Shown here piece after piece: positions 1 through 6,213 of a stretch of DNA of 7,600 nucleotides. Positions within the stretch are counted from its first letter, which is position 1; each line of letters starts with the position of its first letter. The position numbers were made by a program, and so were the translations under genes. Below the pieces are notes generated by a model. The model worked only from the letters and a program-made list of their open reading frames with translations, did no database searches and was not told the DNA's origin. The DNA lies in contig JAKFVJ010000252.1 of NCBI GenBank assembly GCA_021732245.1, positions 1-7,600 of the forward strand. The letters are read 5' to 3'. The stretch comes from Candidatus Obscuribacterales bacterium (GTDB taxonomy: Bacteria; Cyanobacteriota; Vampirovibrionia; Obscuribacterales; Obscuribacteraceae).

Positions 1-1199
1 ACTCCCAGTAAGAGAATCAATTGGTGAATAGATATTTGTTGGCAGACACCTAGAAATCCGATTGGAGTTCTAAAATCATTCCAGGGGAATTTGAGCAGGC
101 GAGGCAATTTGTCTTGCATCAGGCGCATCCAGGCAGATGGGCTTTTCTTCACTTCTTCCTGCCACAAGGTAATAAGACTTCTACTTTCGATGCCACGTCC
201 GTCAGGATAAGGTACCGAAAGCCATCCTTGAGTTTCTGCATTGTTGCCAACGAAGAAGTTGTAGTGCCCAACTCTGTCTACAAGTAGTGTGCTGGTGCCG
301 AAGGCTATTCTCTGCAGGGCAATCCATGGCATAGCCACGGCTAGATAGCCGATTGTCATCAAAGCGATGGACGTGATTATTTTTGCTTTGGATTTGTTGT
401 GCCAATAAGTGAGCACAGTAATCGGTACTAGTGCGGCCGTCATTACAAGCATTATTGAGCGGGTCAGTTGCAAGCAAATGGCAGTAAAGCCTTTGAGTAA
501 TTGTGAGACTGCCCAACCAAATTTATTTTGCGGAGTTTCATTGTTGGCTGCCATAAAATCCTTCACAACAAGCCAAACTAAGAGACTCATGAGAAAGACG
601 GCAAAAGTTTCGGAATAAAGCCTTCCGCTGTTGACGATAAATCCCGGATAGGTTGCACTTAAAATGCCGGCGGCATAACCAACTTTGCGATCCCAGACTA
701 AATAGGCTGTGTGAGCAATCAGCACAGCAGTGAATGCGCCAATAAATGACTGCAGTCCTAGCATTAGCATCCAGTTGCTGGTATCAAATTCAGTGCCGGT
801 TATAAAGAAACCGGCAATTAGAAATGTCGGGAAGACGGGACTGGAGATTTTGAGTTCATTCAAAAAACCGAGCGTTGTTTGAACCGAATGTTGCGTTGCT
901 TCACTTGCTTGTCCCATGAGACAGGCAAATGCGTCCTGCCAGAAAGAAGCGGGAAGATCTTTGAGTGAGTGCAAGACAATGGCATTGCGTAAGTATTCGG
1001 ATGCGTCGCAGGAGGCATAGGCGTTCATATGAGGTGCATCAAAGTTGAACCAGAAGCGAATGGTTAGTGCCAGAACGTAGATAGTCACCCAGATAGCAGG
1101 CGAATTGAAATAACCTGTCGGCTTTGCCGGAGGCTTGGATGTGACTCGACCAGCCGCTTGAGCGGCCGGTGGTGTCCTGTGCTGTTGCCCGGAGAACAT
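1..1199 (-). CDS. GT39/ArnT-like integral membrane glycosyltransferase (C-terminus off the window)
   Basis: The frame is open from an ATG at 1199 to the left edge, 399 codons without a stop, so the gene is partial at its 3' end. A Pro/Ala/Lys-rich cytoplasmic tail (about residues 1-33) precedes a first membrane helix (about 35-52). An acidic stretch follows (FDAPHM at 53-58, CDASEY at 64-69), where GT-C enzymes carry the catalytic Asp of the first periplasmic loop. Further hydrophobic segments lie near 121-135, 145-168, 175-190, 196-212, 248-265 and 275-295. GRLYSETF (192-199) and VGNNAETQGW (317-326) resemble conserved loops of the dolichyl-P-mannose/ArnT-like family. These enzymes use polyprenyl-phosphate sugars as donors at the outer face of the membrane, so the GT2 at 5175-6209 could make its donor. 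No convincing Shine-Dalgarno precedes the ATG, but it places the tail correctly before the first helix. The fold is likely; the substrate is unknown. Confidence 0.8.
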   Translation of the reverse strand, partial: MFSGQQHRTPPAAQAAGRVTSKPPAKPTGYFNSPAIWVTIYVLALTIRFWFNFDAPHMNAYASCDASEYLRNAIVLHSLKDLPASFWQDAFACLMGQASEATQHSVQTTLGFLNELKISSPVFPTFLIAGFFITGTEFDTSNWMLMLGLQSFIGAFTAVLIAHTAYLVWDRKVGYAAGILSATYPGFIVNSGRLYSETFAVFLMSLLVWLVVKDFMAANNETPQNKFGWAVSQLLKGFTAICLQLTRSIMLVMTAALVPITVLTYWHNKSKAKIITSIALMTIGYLAVAMPWIALQRIAFGTSTLLVDRVGHYNFFVGNNAETQGWLSVPYPDGRGIESRSLITLWQEEVKKSPSAWMRLMQDKLPRLLKFPWNDFRTPIGFLGVCQQISIHQLILLLG

Positions 1200-1275
1200 A
1201 ATTGGCAGTATTTTACCAAGTACTACTTGTAATCTATTTGAAAGCTTTCTTATAGGCGGTTGTTTCCGGAGAAGA

Positions 1276-1309
1276 GCGCATGCAATGCGCCCCTACGGTA
1301 CGAGGGGCG
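1276..1309. repeat. composite GC-rich inverted repeat (REP-like), two overlapping hairpins
   Basis: Two perfect inverted repeats share bases. GCGCAT (1276-1281) pairs with ATGCGC (1285-1290) across a 3-base loop. CGCCCCT (1288-1294) pairs with AGGGGCG (1303-1309) across an 8-base loop that can itself form two more pairs. The overlap at 1288-1290 makes the two stems mutually exclusive. The element lies in the spacer between the divergent GT39 and GT4 genes. No T-run follows on either strand, so an intrinsic terminator is unlikely. A dispersed intergenic REP-like repeat is the best guess, but one window cannot show whether it recurs. Confidence 0.55.
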
Positions 1310-1402
1310 GGTGAAAAGTACCTAAGACCGGGCTGGCTGCAAAGTGGCAAGGGAAGAAATGGGGTATTATTAGTGACCGGATTGGATTCCGTTAAACGCT
1401 TT

Positions 1403-1407
1403 GGGAG
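1403..1407 (+). promoter_or_regulatory. Shine-Dalgarno (GGGAG) for the GT4 gene
   Basis: GGGAG ends 9 bases before the GTG at 1417 and supports that start. A TATTAT at 1365-1370 could be a -10 element for the pair of genes, but I see no matching -35, so I do not list it as a promoter. Confidence 0.5.
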
Positions 1408-1416
1408 CGCTTTGGC

Positions 1417-2853
1417 GTGAAAAAAGTTTTACTTACTGTTCACAAGTTTTTCCCGGAGCACCGGGCCGGCACTGAGGTGCTGACGCTCAAGGCCGCTCAG
1501 GAATTACAGCGGCGCGGCTATGAAGTACTTGTCGTTACTGCCAATCCGCCGGATTTGGATGCTAATAATCGCGCGGCTGCCAAAGTCAGTTCGGCAATAA
1601 ATGACTTTGTCCACGACGGTGTGCCTGTTCATGTTATTGAAGAACCACTGCGCCTGAAGGACTACGAATTTTCTTTCGAGTTCAATCATCCTCATGTAGC
1701 TGAGCATTTTGACGGCATTCTTGAAAATTTTGCTCCTGATCTTGTGCACATTTTCCATGCGCAGAATTTGTCAGCGAGCATTATTGATAAAGCCAGAGCA
1801 AGAAACATTCCAGTTGTTGCCTCCACAACAGACTTTTGGTTTGTCTGCCCACTTGTTCAATTGAAAAGGCAAGACGGTGAAGTTTGCCGCGGTCCGAAAT
1901 CACCCGGTGCCAATTGCTTAACTTGCTATACGCCGAAACTGTTTCCTCCGGTTAGTGAATTTAAGGAAGCGGTACTGCAGAAATATCCGGTACTGGAAGG
2001 ACTTATTCCTAAAGGTCTGGATGATGTAGGCTTCTCCGCGCTCTATGCACTTTATCTTTCCGGTAAGGCAATACCGGCAGCTTTGTCGACTTGCCAGAGA
2101 AGTGGTGCGCTTATTGAAGCCGCCAACAAATTGCAAGCAATTATGGTGCCGACCAAACTCATGGCGGACATCTTTGCAGAAAACGGTATTAGCAAAGATA
2201 GATTGCATTTAGTGCCGTTTGGTATTGATACCAAACTTTTGACACCATATGTGAACAAGACAGCAAGCAATGTTGTGCGCATTGGTTATATTGGCACAAT
2301 TTTTGAACACAAAGGTGTTGATTTATTGGTTGACGCGTTTCAAGCTTTGCCTTCCGATGTGGCGGCAACTCTCACTATTTACGGAGACCTTAAGCAATTT
2401 CCCGATTACGGAAATGTCATTGAGCAAAAGGCTAAATCAGGTGCCAATGCCGGCAAAATTACTCTGGCTGGAACATTCCCGAATGCTGAATTAGGACAAG
2501 TATTGAGCAATATTGATGCGTTGGTTGTGCCTTCGCGCTGGTATGAAAATACTCCACTTGTTATACAGTCGGCGCTCGCCACAAAAACACCTTTAATTGC
2601 CACTGATTTGGGCGGCATGTCCGAGCTCATCAAACACGAGCAAAACGGCTTACTCTTTGAACTTAACAACATGCCCTCACTAAAAGAGAAATTAGAGTCA
2701 GTGATAACTGATCCAAGCAAGTTGAAAATATTCCGTGACAACATCGCCGAAGAGCGCACAGTTGGCGATATGGTTGATGATATTGAGCGGATATATGGAC
2801 AGGCTTTTGCGTCTCAAAGCGAAAAGTCTAAATATGCTATAGTGGCGGACTGA
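1417..2853 (+). CDS. GT4-family (GT-B fold) glycosyltransferase
   Basis: This 478-residue protein would transfer a sugar from a nucleotide donor in the cytoplasm while a surface glycan is built. The N-terminal acceptor domain opens with KVLLTVHKFFPEHRAGTE (3-20), whose glycine loop is typical of GT4. The C-terminal Rossmann half begins at IGYIGTIFEHKGVDLL (289-304) and carries the donor-site block VPSRWYENTPLVIQ (371-384), then LGGMSELI (398-405). The usual EX7E pair is incomplete: E377 is present, but the second position is Ser385. Four cysteines (144, 157, 167, 170) form a C-x12-C-x9-C-x2-C pattern in the N-terminal half. The GTG start is backed by GGGAG nine bases upstream. Its stop overlaps the epimerase start by one base (TGATG), so the two are very likely co-translated. 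Donor and acceptor are unknown. Confidence 0.9.
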   Translation: MKKVLLTVHKFFPEHRAGTEVLTLKAAQELQRRGYEVLVVTANPPDLDANNRAAAKVSSAINDFVHDGVPVHVIEEPLRLKDYEFSFEFNHPHVAEHFDGILENFAPDLVHIFHAQNLSASIIDKARARNIPVVASTTDFWFVCPLVQLKRQDGEVCRGPKSPGANCLTCYTPKLFPPVSEFKEAVLQKYPVLEGLIPKGLDDVGFSALYALYLSGKAIPAALSTCQRSGALIEAANKLQAIMVPTKLMADIFAENGISKDRLHLVPFGIDTKLLTPYVNKTASNVVRIGYIGTIFEHKGVDLLVDAFQALPSDVAATLTIYGDLKQFPDYGNVIEQKAKSGANAGKITLAGTFPNAELGQVLSNIDALVVPSRWYENTPLVIQSALATKTPLIATDLGGMSELIKHEQNGLLFELNNMPSLKEKLESVITDPSKLKIFRDNIAEERTVGDMVDDIERIYGQAFASQSEKSKYAIVAD

Positions 2854-3785
2854 TGAAAGCACTTGTTATCGGTGGCAACGGTTTTATTGGCACGAACCTC
2901 GTTGAGGGGCTGCTTGCCGATGGTTATCAGGTGCGCGTTTTAGACCGTTATCCCAGCCGCTATCGCGAGCCATTTGCCGGCGTCGAATACGTAGTTGGTG
3001 ACCTGGGCAATCATGGCGATGTCATTGCCTCCGTGAAGGGCATCGATCATGTTTTTCATCTGGCTTACACGACATTGCCGCAAACGTCTAATGACGATCC
3101 TGTCTATGACGTCCGATCAAACATTGCAGACACGGTTCAACTCTTGCAGGAGTGTCGAGCCGCCAACGTCAAGAAAGTAATATTCATCTCGTCTGGTGGC
3201 ACCATATATGGTGTGCCTCAGCAAACACCTATACCGGAAGAACATCCAACAGAACCAATTTGTTCCTATGGCATAAGCAAATTAGCCATCGAGAAATACT
3301 TGAAGTTATTCCACCATTTGTGGGGACTCGAGTATGTTGTTGCCCGTCTTTCCAATCCTTATGGTGAGCAACAAAATCCAAACTCCAAGCAAGGCGCAGT
3401 AGGCGTCTTCCTCGGTAATATTCAGCAGGGCAAGCCCATAACAATCTGGGGCGACGGCTCTGTTGTGCGCGACTACATTTACATTGGTGATGTGACTAAC
3501 GCCCTTATCGCTTGCGCCAAATACAATCCGGGACCAAACGATCACCGCGTATTTAATATCGGCGAAGGAAAAGGCTGCTCTCTCAATCAACTAATTGATG
3601 CGTTGAAGGAAGTAGTCGATAAACCTGTCGAAGTAGTTTATACACCTGCGCGAGCAGTAGATGTGCCTGCCAATGTGCTCGATATTGAAAGAGCCAAGAA
3701 GTATCTTAAATGGGCGCCGGAAATGGATCTCAAAGAAGGTTTGAGACGCAGTTGGAAGTGGGTAAGCTCACTTAGTCTTGTTTAG
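2853..3785 (+). CDS. NAD-dependent sugar-nucleotide epimerase/dehydratase (extended SDR)
   Basis: The 310 residues match the usual length of UDP-glucose 4-epimerase-like extended SDRs, which remodel the sugar of a nucleotide sugar in the cytoplasm. The NAD-binding loop GGNGFIG is at residues 7-13, and Asp31 at the end of the second strand favours NAD over NADP. HLAY (69-72) follows the next strand. The catalytic set is intact: SSGGT at 113-117 and Y139-x3-K143. SNPYGEQQNP (167-176), WGDGS (199-203) and RDYIYIGDV (206-214) are the conserved substrate-side blocks of GalE-like enzymes. The ATG overlaps the GT4 stop by one base, and only a weak GGCGG precedes it, which fits translational coupling; it may supply the sugar the GT4 uses. 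Its last 18 bases overlap the 3' end of the convergent SGNH gene. Family is certain; whether it is an epimerase or a dehydratase, and on which sugar, is not. Confidence 0.93.
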   Translation: MKALVIGGNGFIGTNLVEGLLADGYQVRVLDRYPSRYREPFAGVEYVVGDLGNHGDVIASVKGIDHVFHLAYTTLPQTSNDDPVYDVRSNIADTVQLLQECRAANVKKVIFISSGGTIYGVPQQTPIPEEHPTEPICSYGISKLAIEKYLKLFHHLWGLEYVVARLSNPYGEQQNPNSKQGAVGVFLGNIQQGKPITIWGDGSVVRDYIYIGDVTNALIACAKYNPGPNDHRVFNIGEGKGCSLNQLIDALKEVVDKPVEVVYTPARAVDVPANVLDIERAKKYLKWAPEMDLKEGLRRSWKWVSSLSLV

Positions 3786-5015
3786 ATAGCCCAATCCGGA
3801 TATCAAATTGTCTTGAAGCTTTTTACCGCCTATGGCGTTTAAGTGGGCGGAGTCCAAAAAGTCGCTCCGGCTATATGTTCCTGGCGTATCTAAATTCAAG
3901 TATGTCCCGTCGGATTTTTGCGTTAGGTTGCGCGTATCTGTGAGGTAACTGTCGTAGAGTTTTTTGTTGAGTAAGTTTTTGTTCTTGTCCATTAGAGGCA
4001 TATTGAATACAACTAGCTTTATTTGTTTCTCTTTGCACAAGTTTGCCAGTCTTTCAAAGTAAGAAAGTTCTTGCGCGTAACGCTGGAAATTAGCTGGATT
4101 GTAGCGGCTTTTGTACTCGGTGGAGTTGTCGTCCCATTTCGGTTTTGCGGCAGATACTTGGGACTCAAGCGCTGTGCAAACGGAACCATTCTCCTTTGTT
4201 GGAATTGGCGCGGCAATTTCTTCTTTGGGCGCGGTCTTTCGTGTTGTTGCTTCAAATAAAGTTGCCGGACGATTGAAGAAGTCGCATGAGGCAGCTGTTA
4301 AAAATGTTCTGTAATCCGCTTTTACGCGATAGTAGTACCAGATGTAGCGTACAAATAAATCGCCAATCTGCGGTAATTGCAGGTTGCGTGTAAATATGTC
4401 GTTGACGCAGCGCCAGTCAGCCAATACTTCGTAGACGGGAGTCTGTCCGACTGCTGGAACCGTGTTATCGACAAAGTCGCGTGGAGCAATTCCATAAAAA
4501 ACATACTTGGGTTTGCGACCGTCATCGATGGCTCGCGACAAGAGCAAGTAAGCTTCCGATGCCATGCAACCGTAACAGCTAAGATTGAAAATATTCAGCG
4601 GCTCAATGATTTTTGCCAAGTTGTCCTGCAAATAACGTGCTTTTGTGTAAACGCGTACTTGCCCAACTTTGGTGGCATCCGGTTCGCCTTTGTATTGATA
4701 GTCGCAATAGGCAATTGCCGTCATCGGTAAGGACGATCCCAAAACTAACGCATCCGGTTTTATGGACGACTCAAAGAATTCCGGGATTTTGCTTACAACA
4801 GGATTTTGGTCGAGCGGCAAATATTGGGTTGCCTTAACATGTTTTAAGGGGCGCAGTGTGTAGATGGCGTAGTCAATAGCCAAGAGCGCAATCAAAAGCC
4901 AAACAAGGACGCTTGAGCCCATGTAGTGCCAAAGCTTCAATTGCTTGGGCGGCTTGGATGGTTTTAATTTGGCTGTCGCTGTCTGCACTGATGCCTTACT
5001 CTTATATCGCAGCAA
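3768..5015 (-). CDS. membrane-anchored SGNH-hydrolase-like protein (possible O-acyltransferase/esterase)
   Basis: The protein is up to 415 residues. A Lys/Pro-rich tail (1-30) leads into one membrane helix (about 33-53), and the rest is soluble, so an outward-facing globular domain on a single anchor is expected. The core has SGNH-type blocks: a strand ending in LVLGSSLPM (90-98) with the candidate nucleophile Ser94 or Ser95, NLSCYGCMAS (144-153), YGIAPRDF (174-181), FNMPL (337-341) and a terminal DSAHLN (388-393) giving the Asp-x-x-His pair D388/H391. Proteins of this design (DUF1574, AlgX and DltD-like groups) are linked to acyl-group transfer on surface polymers; that role here is inference. 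Residues about 256-305 look like a polar, low-complexity insertion. The TTG at 5015 is the most upstream start after an in-frame stop, but the GTG at 4988 has AGTAAGG five bases ahead and may be the true start. Confidence 0.75.
   Translation of the reverse strand: MLRYKSKASVQTATAKLKPSKPPKQLKLWHYMGSSVLVWLLIALLAIDYAIYTLRPLKHVKATQYLPLDQNPVVSKIPEFFESSIKPDALVLGSSLPMTAIAYCDYQYKGEPDATKVGQVRVYTKARYLQDNLAKIIEPLNIFNLSCYGCMASEAYLLLSRAIDDGRKPKYVFYGIAPRDFVDNTVPAVGQTPVYEVLADWRCVNDIFTRNLQLPQIGDLFVRYIWYYYRVKADYRTFLTAASCDFFNRPATLFEATTRKTAPKEEIAAPIPTKENGSVCTALESQVSAAKPKWDDNSTEYKSRYNPANFQRYAQELSYFERLANLCKEKQIKLVVFNMPLMDKNKNLLNKKLYDSYLTDTRNLTQKSDGTYLNLDTPGTYSRSDFLDSAHLNAIGGKKLQDNLISGLGYLNKTK
4994..5000 (-). promoter_or_regulatory. 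Shine-Dalgarno-like AGTAAGG favouring a GTG start at 4988
   Basis: On the minus strand, AGTAAGG ends five bases before an in-frame GTG (4988-4986). The upstream TTG at 5015 lacks a well-placed site. A TATACT at 5020-5015 could serve as a -10 element for transcripts beginning between the two starts, which would exclude the TTG, but no -35 match was seen. Confidence 0.35.
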
Positions 5016-5059
5016 GTATAGTTTGGAATTCCCAAGCTATCCTTGACTACTCCTAATGT

Positions 5060-5082
5060 TTTAGAACTATTCTTGTTCTAAA
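5060..5082. promoter_or_regulatory. perfect palindrome, candidate operator between divergent genes
   Basis: TTTAGAAC (5060-5067) and GTTCTAAA (5075-5082) are exact inverted repeats around a 7-base centre. The site lies in the short spacer between the SGNH gene and the GT2 gene. A TTGACT (5043-5048) lies just upstream but has only poor -10 partners. No T-run follows, so it is not an intrinsic terminator. A dimeric regulator site is the simplest reading; the regulator is unknown. Confidence 0.45.
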
Positions 5083-5110
5083 GTAGTATCCAAAGCTTAC
5101 ACGAGTAACG

Positions 5111-5140
5111 TTGACCAGGAATATCCCAACGGTGGACAAT
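5111..5140 (+). promoter_or_regulatory. candidate sigma70-type promoter for the GT2 gene
   Basis: TTGACC (5111-5116) is followed after 18 bases by GACAAT (5135-5140), matches of 5/6 and 4/6 to the consensus. Transcription would start near 5147, leaving a leader of about 28 bases that contains the Shine-Dalgarno. The palindrome at 5060-5082 lies about 28 bases upstream of the -35. Confidence 0.35.
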
Positions 5141-5160
5141 TTTGCGTTGCTGGAAGTAAG

Positions 5161-5169
5161 AAAGGTGAG
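5161..5169 (+). promoter_or_regulatory. Shine-Dalgarno (AAAGGTGAG) deciding the GTG start of GT2
   Basis: AAAGGTGAG ends five bases before the GTG at 5175. The in-frame ATG at 5199 has no equivalent site, so the GTG is preferred. Confidence 0.65.
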
Positions 5170-5174
5170 ATCCG

Positions 5175-6209
5175 GTGCTAGGGAAACAATTCATTTCTAT
5201 GCCTGCCACGCCTGCCGAACTATCAATTGTTGTCGCGGTCTACAACGAAGACCCACGCAATTTGCTGCATCTACTGGAACGACTCTGGAAGGCTATTTCG
5301 CCTACAGGCATGTCCTATGAAGTTATTTTTGTAAACGACGGCAGCGGCATAAAAACATCTGCTGCCTTGAAGCAGATTGCCGGCGAAGTTGATTATGTGA
5401 AGTTGGTTATGCTGTCGCGTAATTTCGGGCAGCAAGCGGCAATTACTGCCGGCTTTGATCATGCTGTTGGACAAGCTGTGGTCAACATTGATTCAGACTT
5501 GCAAGACCCGCCGGAACTAATTCCACAGATGCTTCAAAAGTGGCGTGAAGGCTTTGATGTTGTCTATGCCACACGTTCGACAAGACGTGATCGTTTCGGC
5601 AAGCGTCTTCCCGCATTTCTTTTCTATCGTCTGCTTGGTGCTATGTCTAGCGTGGATATTCCGTGGGACACAGGCGATTTTCGTTTGCTTGATCGCAAAG
5701 TTGTGGATGCTCTTAAATCCATGCCGGAAAGAACACGCTTTTTACGCGGCATGATTCCTTGGCTTGGCTTTAAGCAAATTGGCATTCCTATCGATCGCGA
5801 CGCGCGCGAAGTTGGTGAAAGTACTTACACCATCAAAAAGCTTTTGATATTGGCCATGGACGGCATTTTGTCCTTCTCGTCCGCACCACTTTATCTGGTG
5901 TCGATGATTGGTGCTGTCGTACTAGGCATTGGTGTTCTAGGTTTGGTGCTCTGGTTGGCCTTGGCGGGGATGACTAAGAGCGCTGTCCTGGATCCTGCGT
6001 TTGTCACGTTGGCTCTTATGACTTTTGCCGGATTGCAAATTTTGTGTTCGGGTATTGTTGCCGTTTACCTGGGCAAAGTGCTCGATGAGGTTCGTGCTCG
6101 TCCAACTTACTTGGTTGCCGAACGGCTTGGTGAGCCGTTTGCACAAGATGCCGTGGAAGAAACTACCGCAGCAGTCGTGCAGAACAAATCCGGACATTTA
6201 GTCAAATAA
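5175..6209 (+). CDS. GT2 polyprenyl-phosphate glycosyltransferase (GtrB/ArnC/DPM1-like)
   Basis: This 344-residue enzyme would transfer a sugar from a nucleotide donor to polyprenyl (probably undecaprenyl) phosphate at the cytoplasmic face of the membrane. The GT-A domain starts at ELSIVVAVYNED (15-26), with VNDGS at 53-57, SRNFGQQAAI at 81-90 and the metal/donor block NIDSDLQDPPE at 104-114 (D106 and D108). The GtrB-type features follow: TGDFRLLDR (166-174), RFLRGMIPWLGF (188-199) and REVGESTYTIKKLL (211-224). Two C-terminal membrane helices lie at about 236-262 and 274-300, as usual in the family, and a short polar tail ends the protein. The GTG start has a strong Shine-Dalgarno. Its product is a natural donor for the GT39 enzyme at the left edge, although the two genes are 4 kb apart and on opposite strands. 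The sugar cannot be read from the sequence. Confidence 0.93.
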   Translation: MLGKQFISMPATPAELSIVVAVYNEDPRNLLHLLERLWKAISPTGMSYEVIFVNDGSGIKTSAALKQIAGEVDYVKLVMLSRNFGQQAAITAGFDHAVGQAVVNIDSDLQDPPELIPQMLQKWREGFDVVYATRSTRRDRFGKRLPAFLFYRLLGAMSSVDIPWDTGDFRLLDRKVVDALKSMPERTRFLRGMIPWLGFKQIGIPIDRDAREVGESTYTIKKLLILAMDGILSFSSAPLYLVSMIGAVVLGIGVLGLVLWLALAGMTKSAVLDPAFVTLALMTFAGLQILCSGIVAVYLGKVLDEVRARPTYLVAERLGEPFAQDAVEETTAAVVQNKSGHLVK

Positions 6210-6213
6210 CGAA

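Noticed and set aside
409..618. Plus-strand open frame of 69 codons
   Set aside because: It lies opposite the continuous GT39 frame, has no recognisable protein features and is best explained as a shadow.
1251..1260. TATAGGCGGT repeated at 7233-7242, both upstream of genes
   Set aside because: A 10-base match is expected dozens of times by chance in a window this size when both strands are counted.
4377..4730. Plus-strand open frame of 117 codons opposite the SGNH gene
   Set aside because: Composition is unlike a real protein (scattered Cys and Arg, no domain), and the opposite strand carries clear SGNH blocks.
4940..4957. Shared Ser-Lys-Pro-Pro in the cytoplasmic tails of the SGNH and GT39 proteins
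   Set aside because: It is only four residues in low-complexity Lys/Pro-rich tails, so not evidence of common origin or targeting.
5060..5082. LexA/SOS box reading of the GAAC/GTTC palindrome
   Set aside because: Known GAAC...GTTC LexA boxes have a 4-base centre; here it is 7, and no SOS gene is adjacent.
5111..5320. Plus-strand TTG-start frame of 69 codons ahead of and overlapping GT2
   Set aside because: Its second half is the GT2 coding sequence in another frame, and no ribosome site precedes it. The TTGACC at its start reads better as a -35 element.
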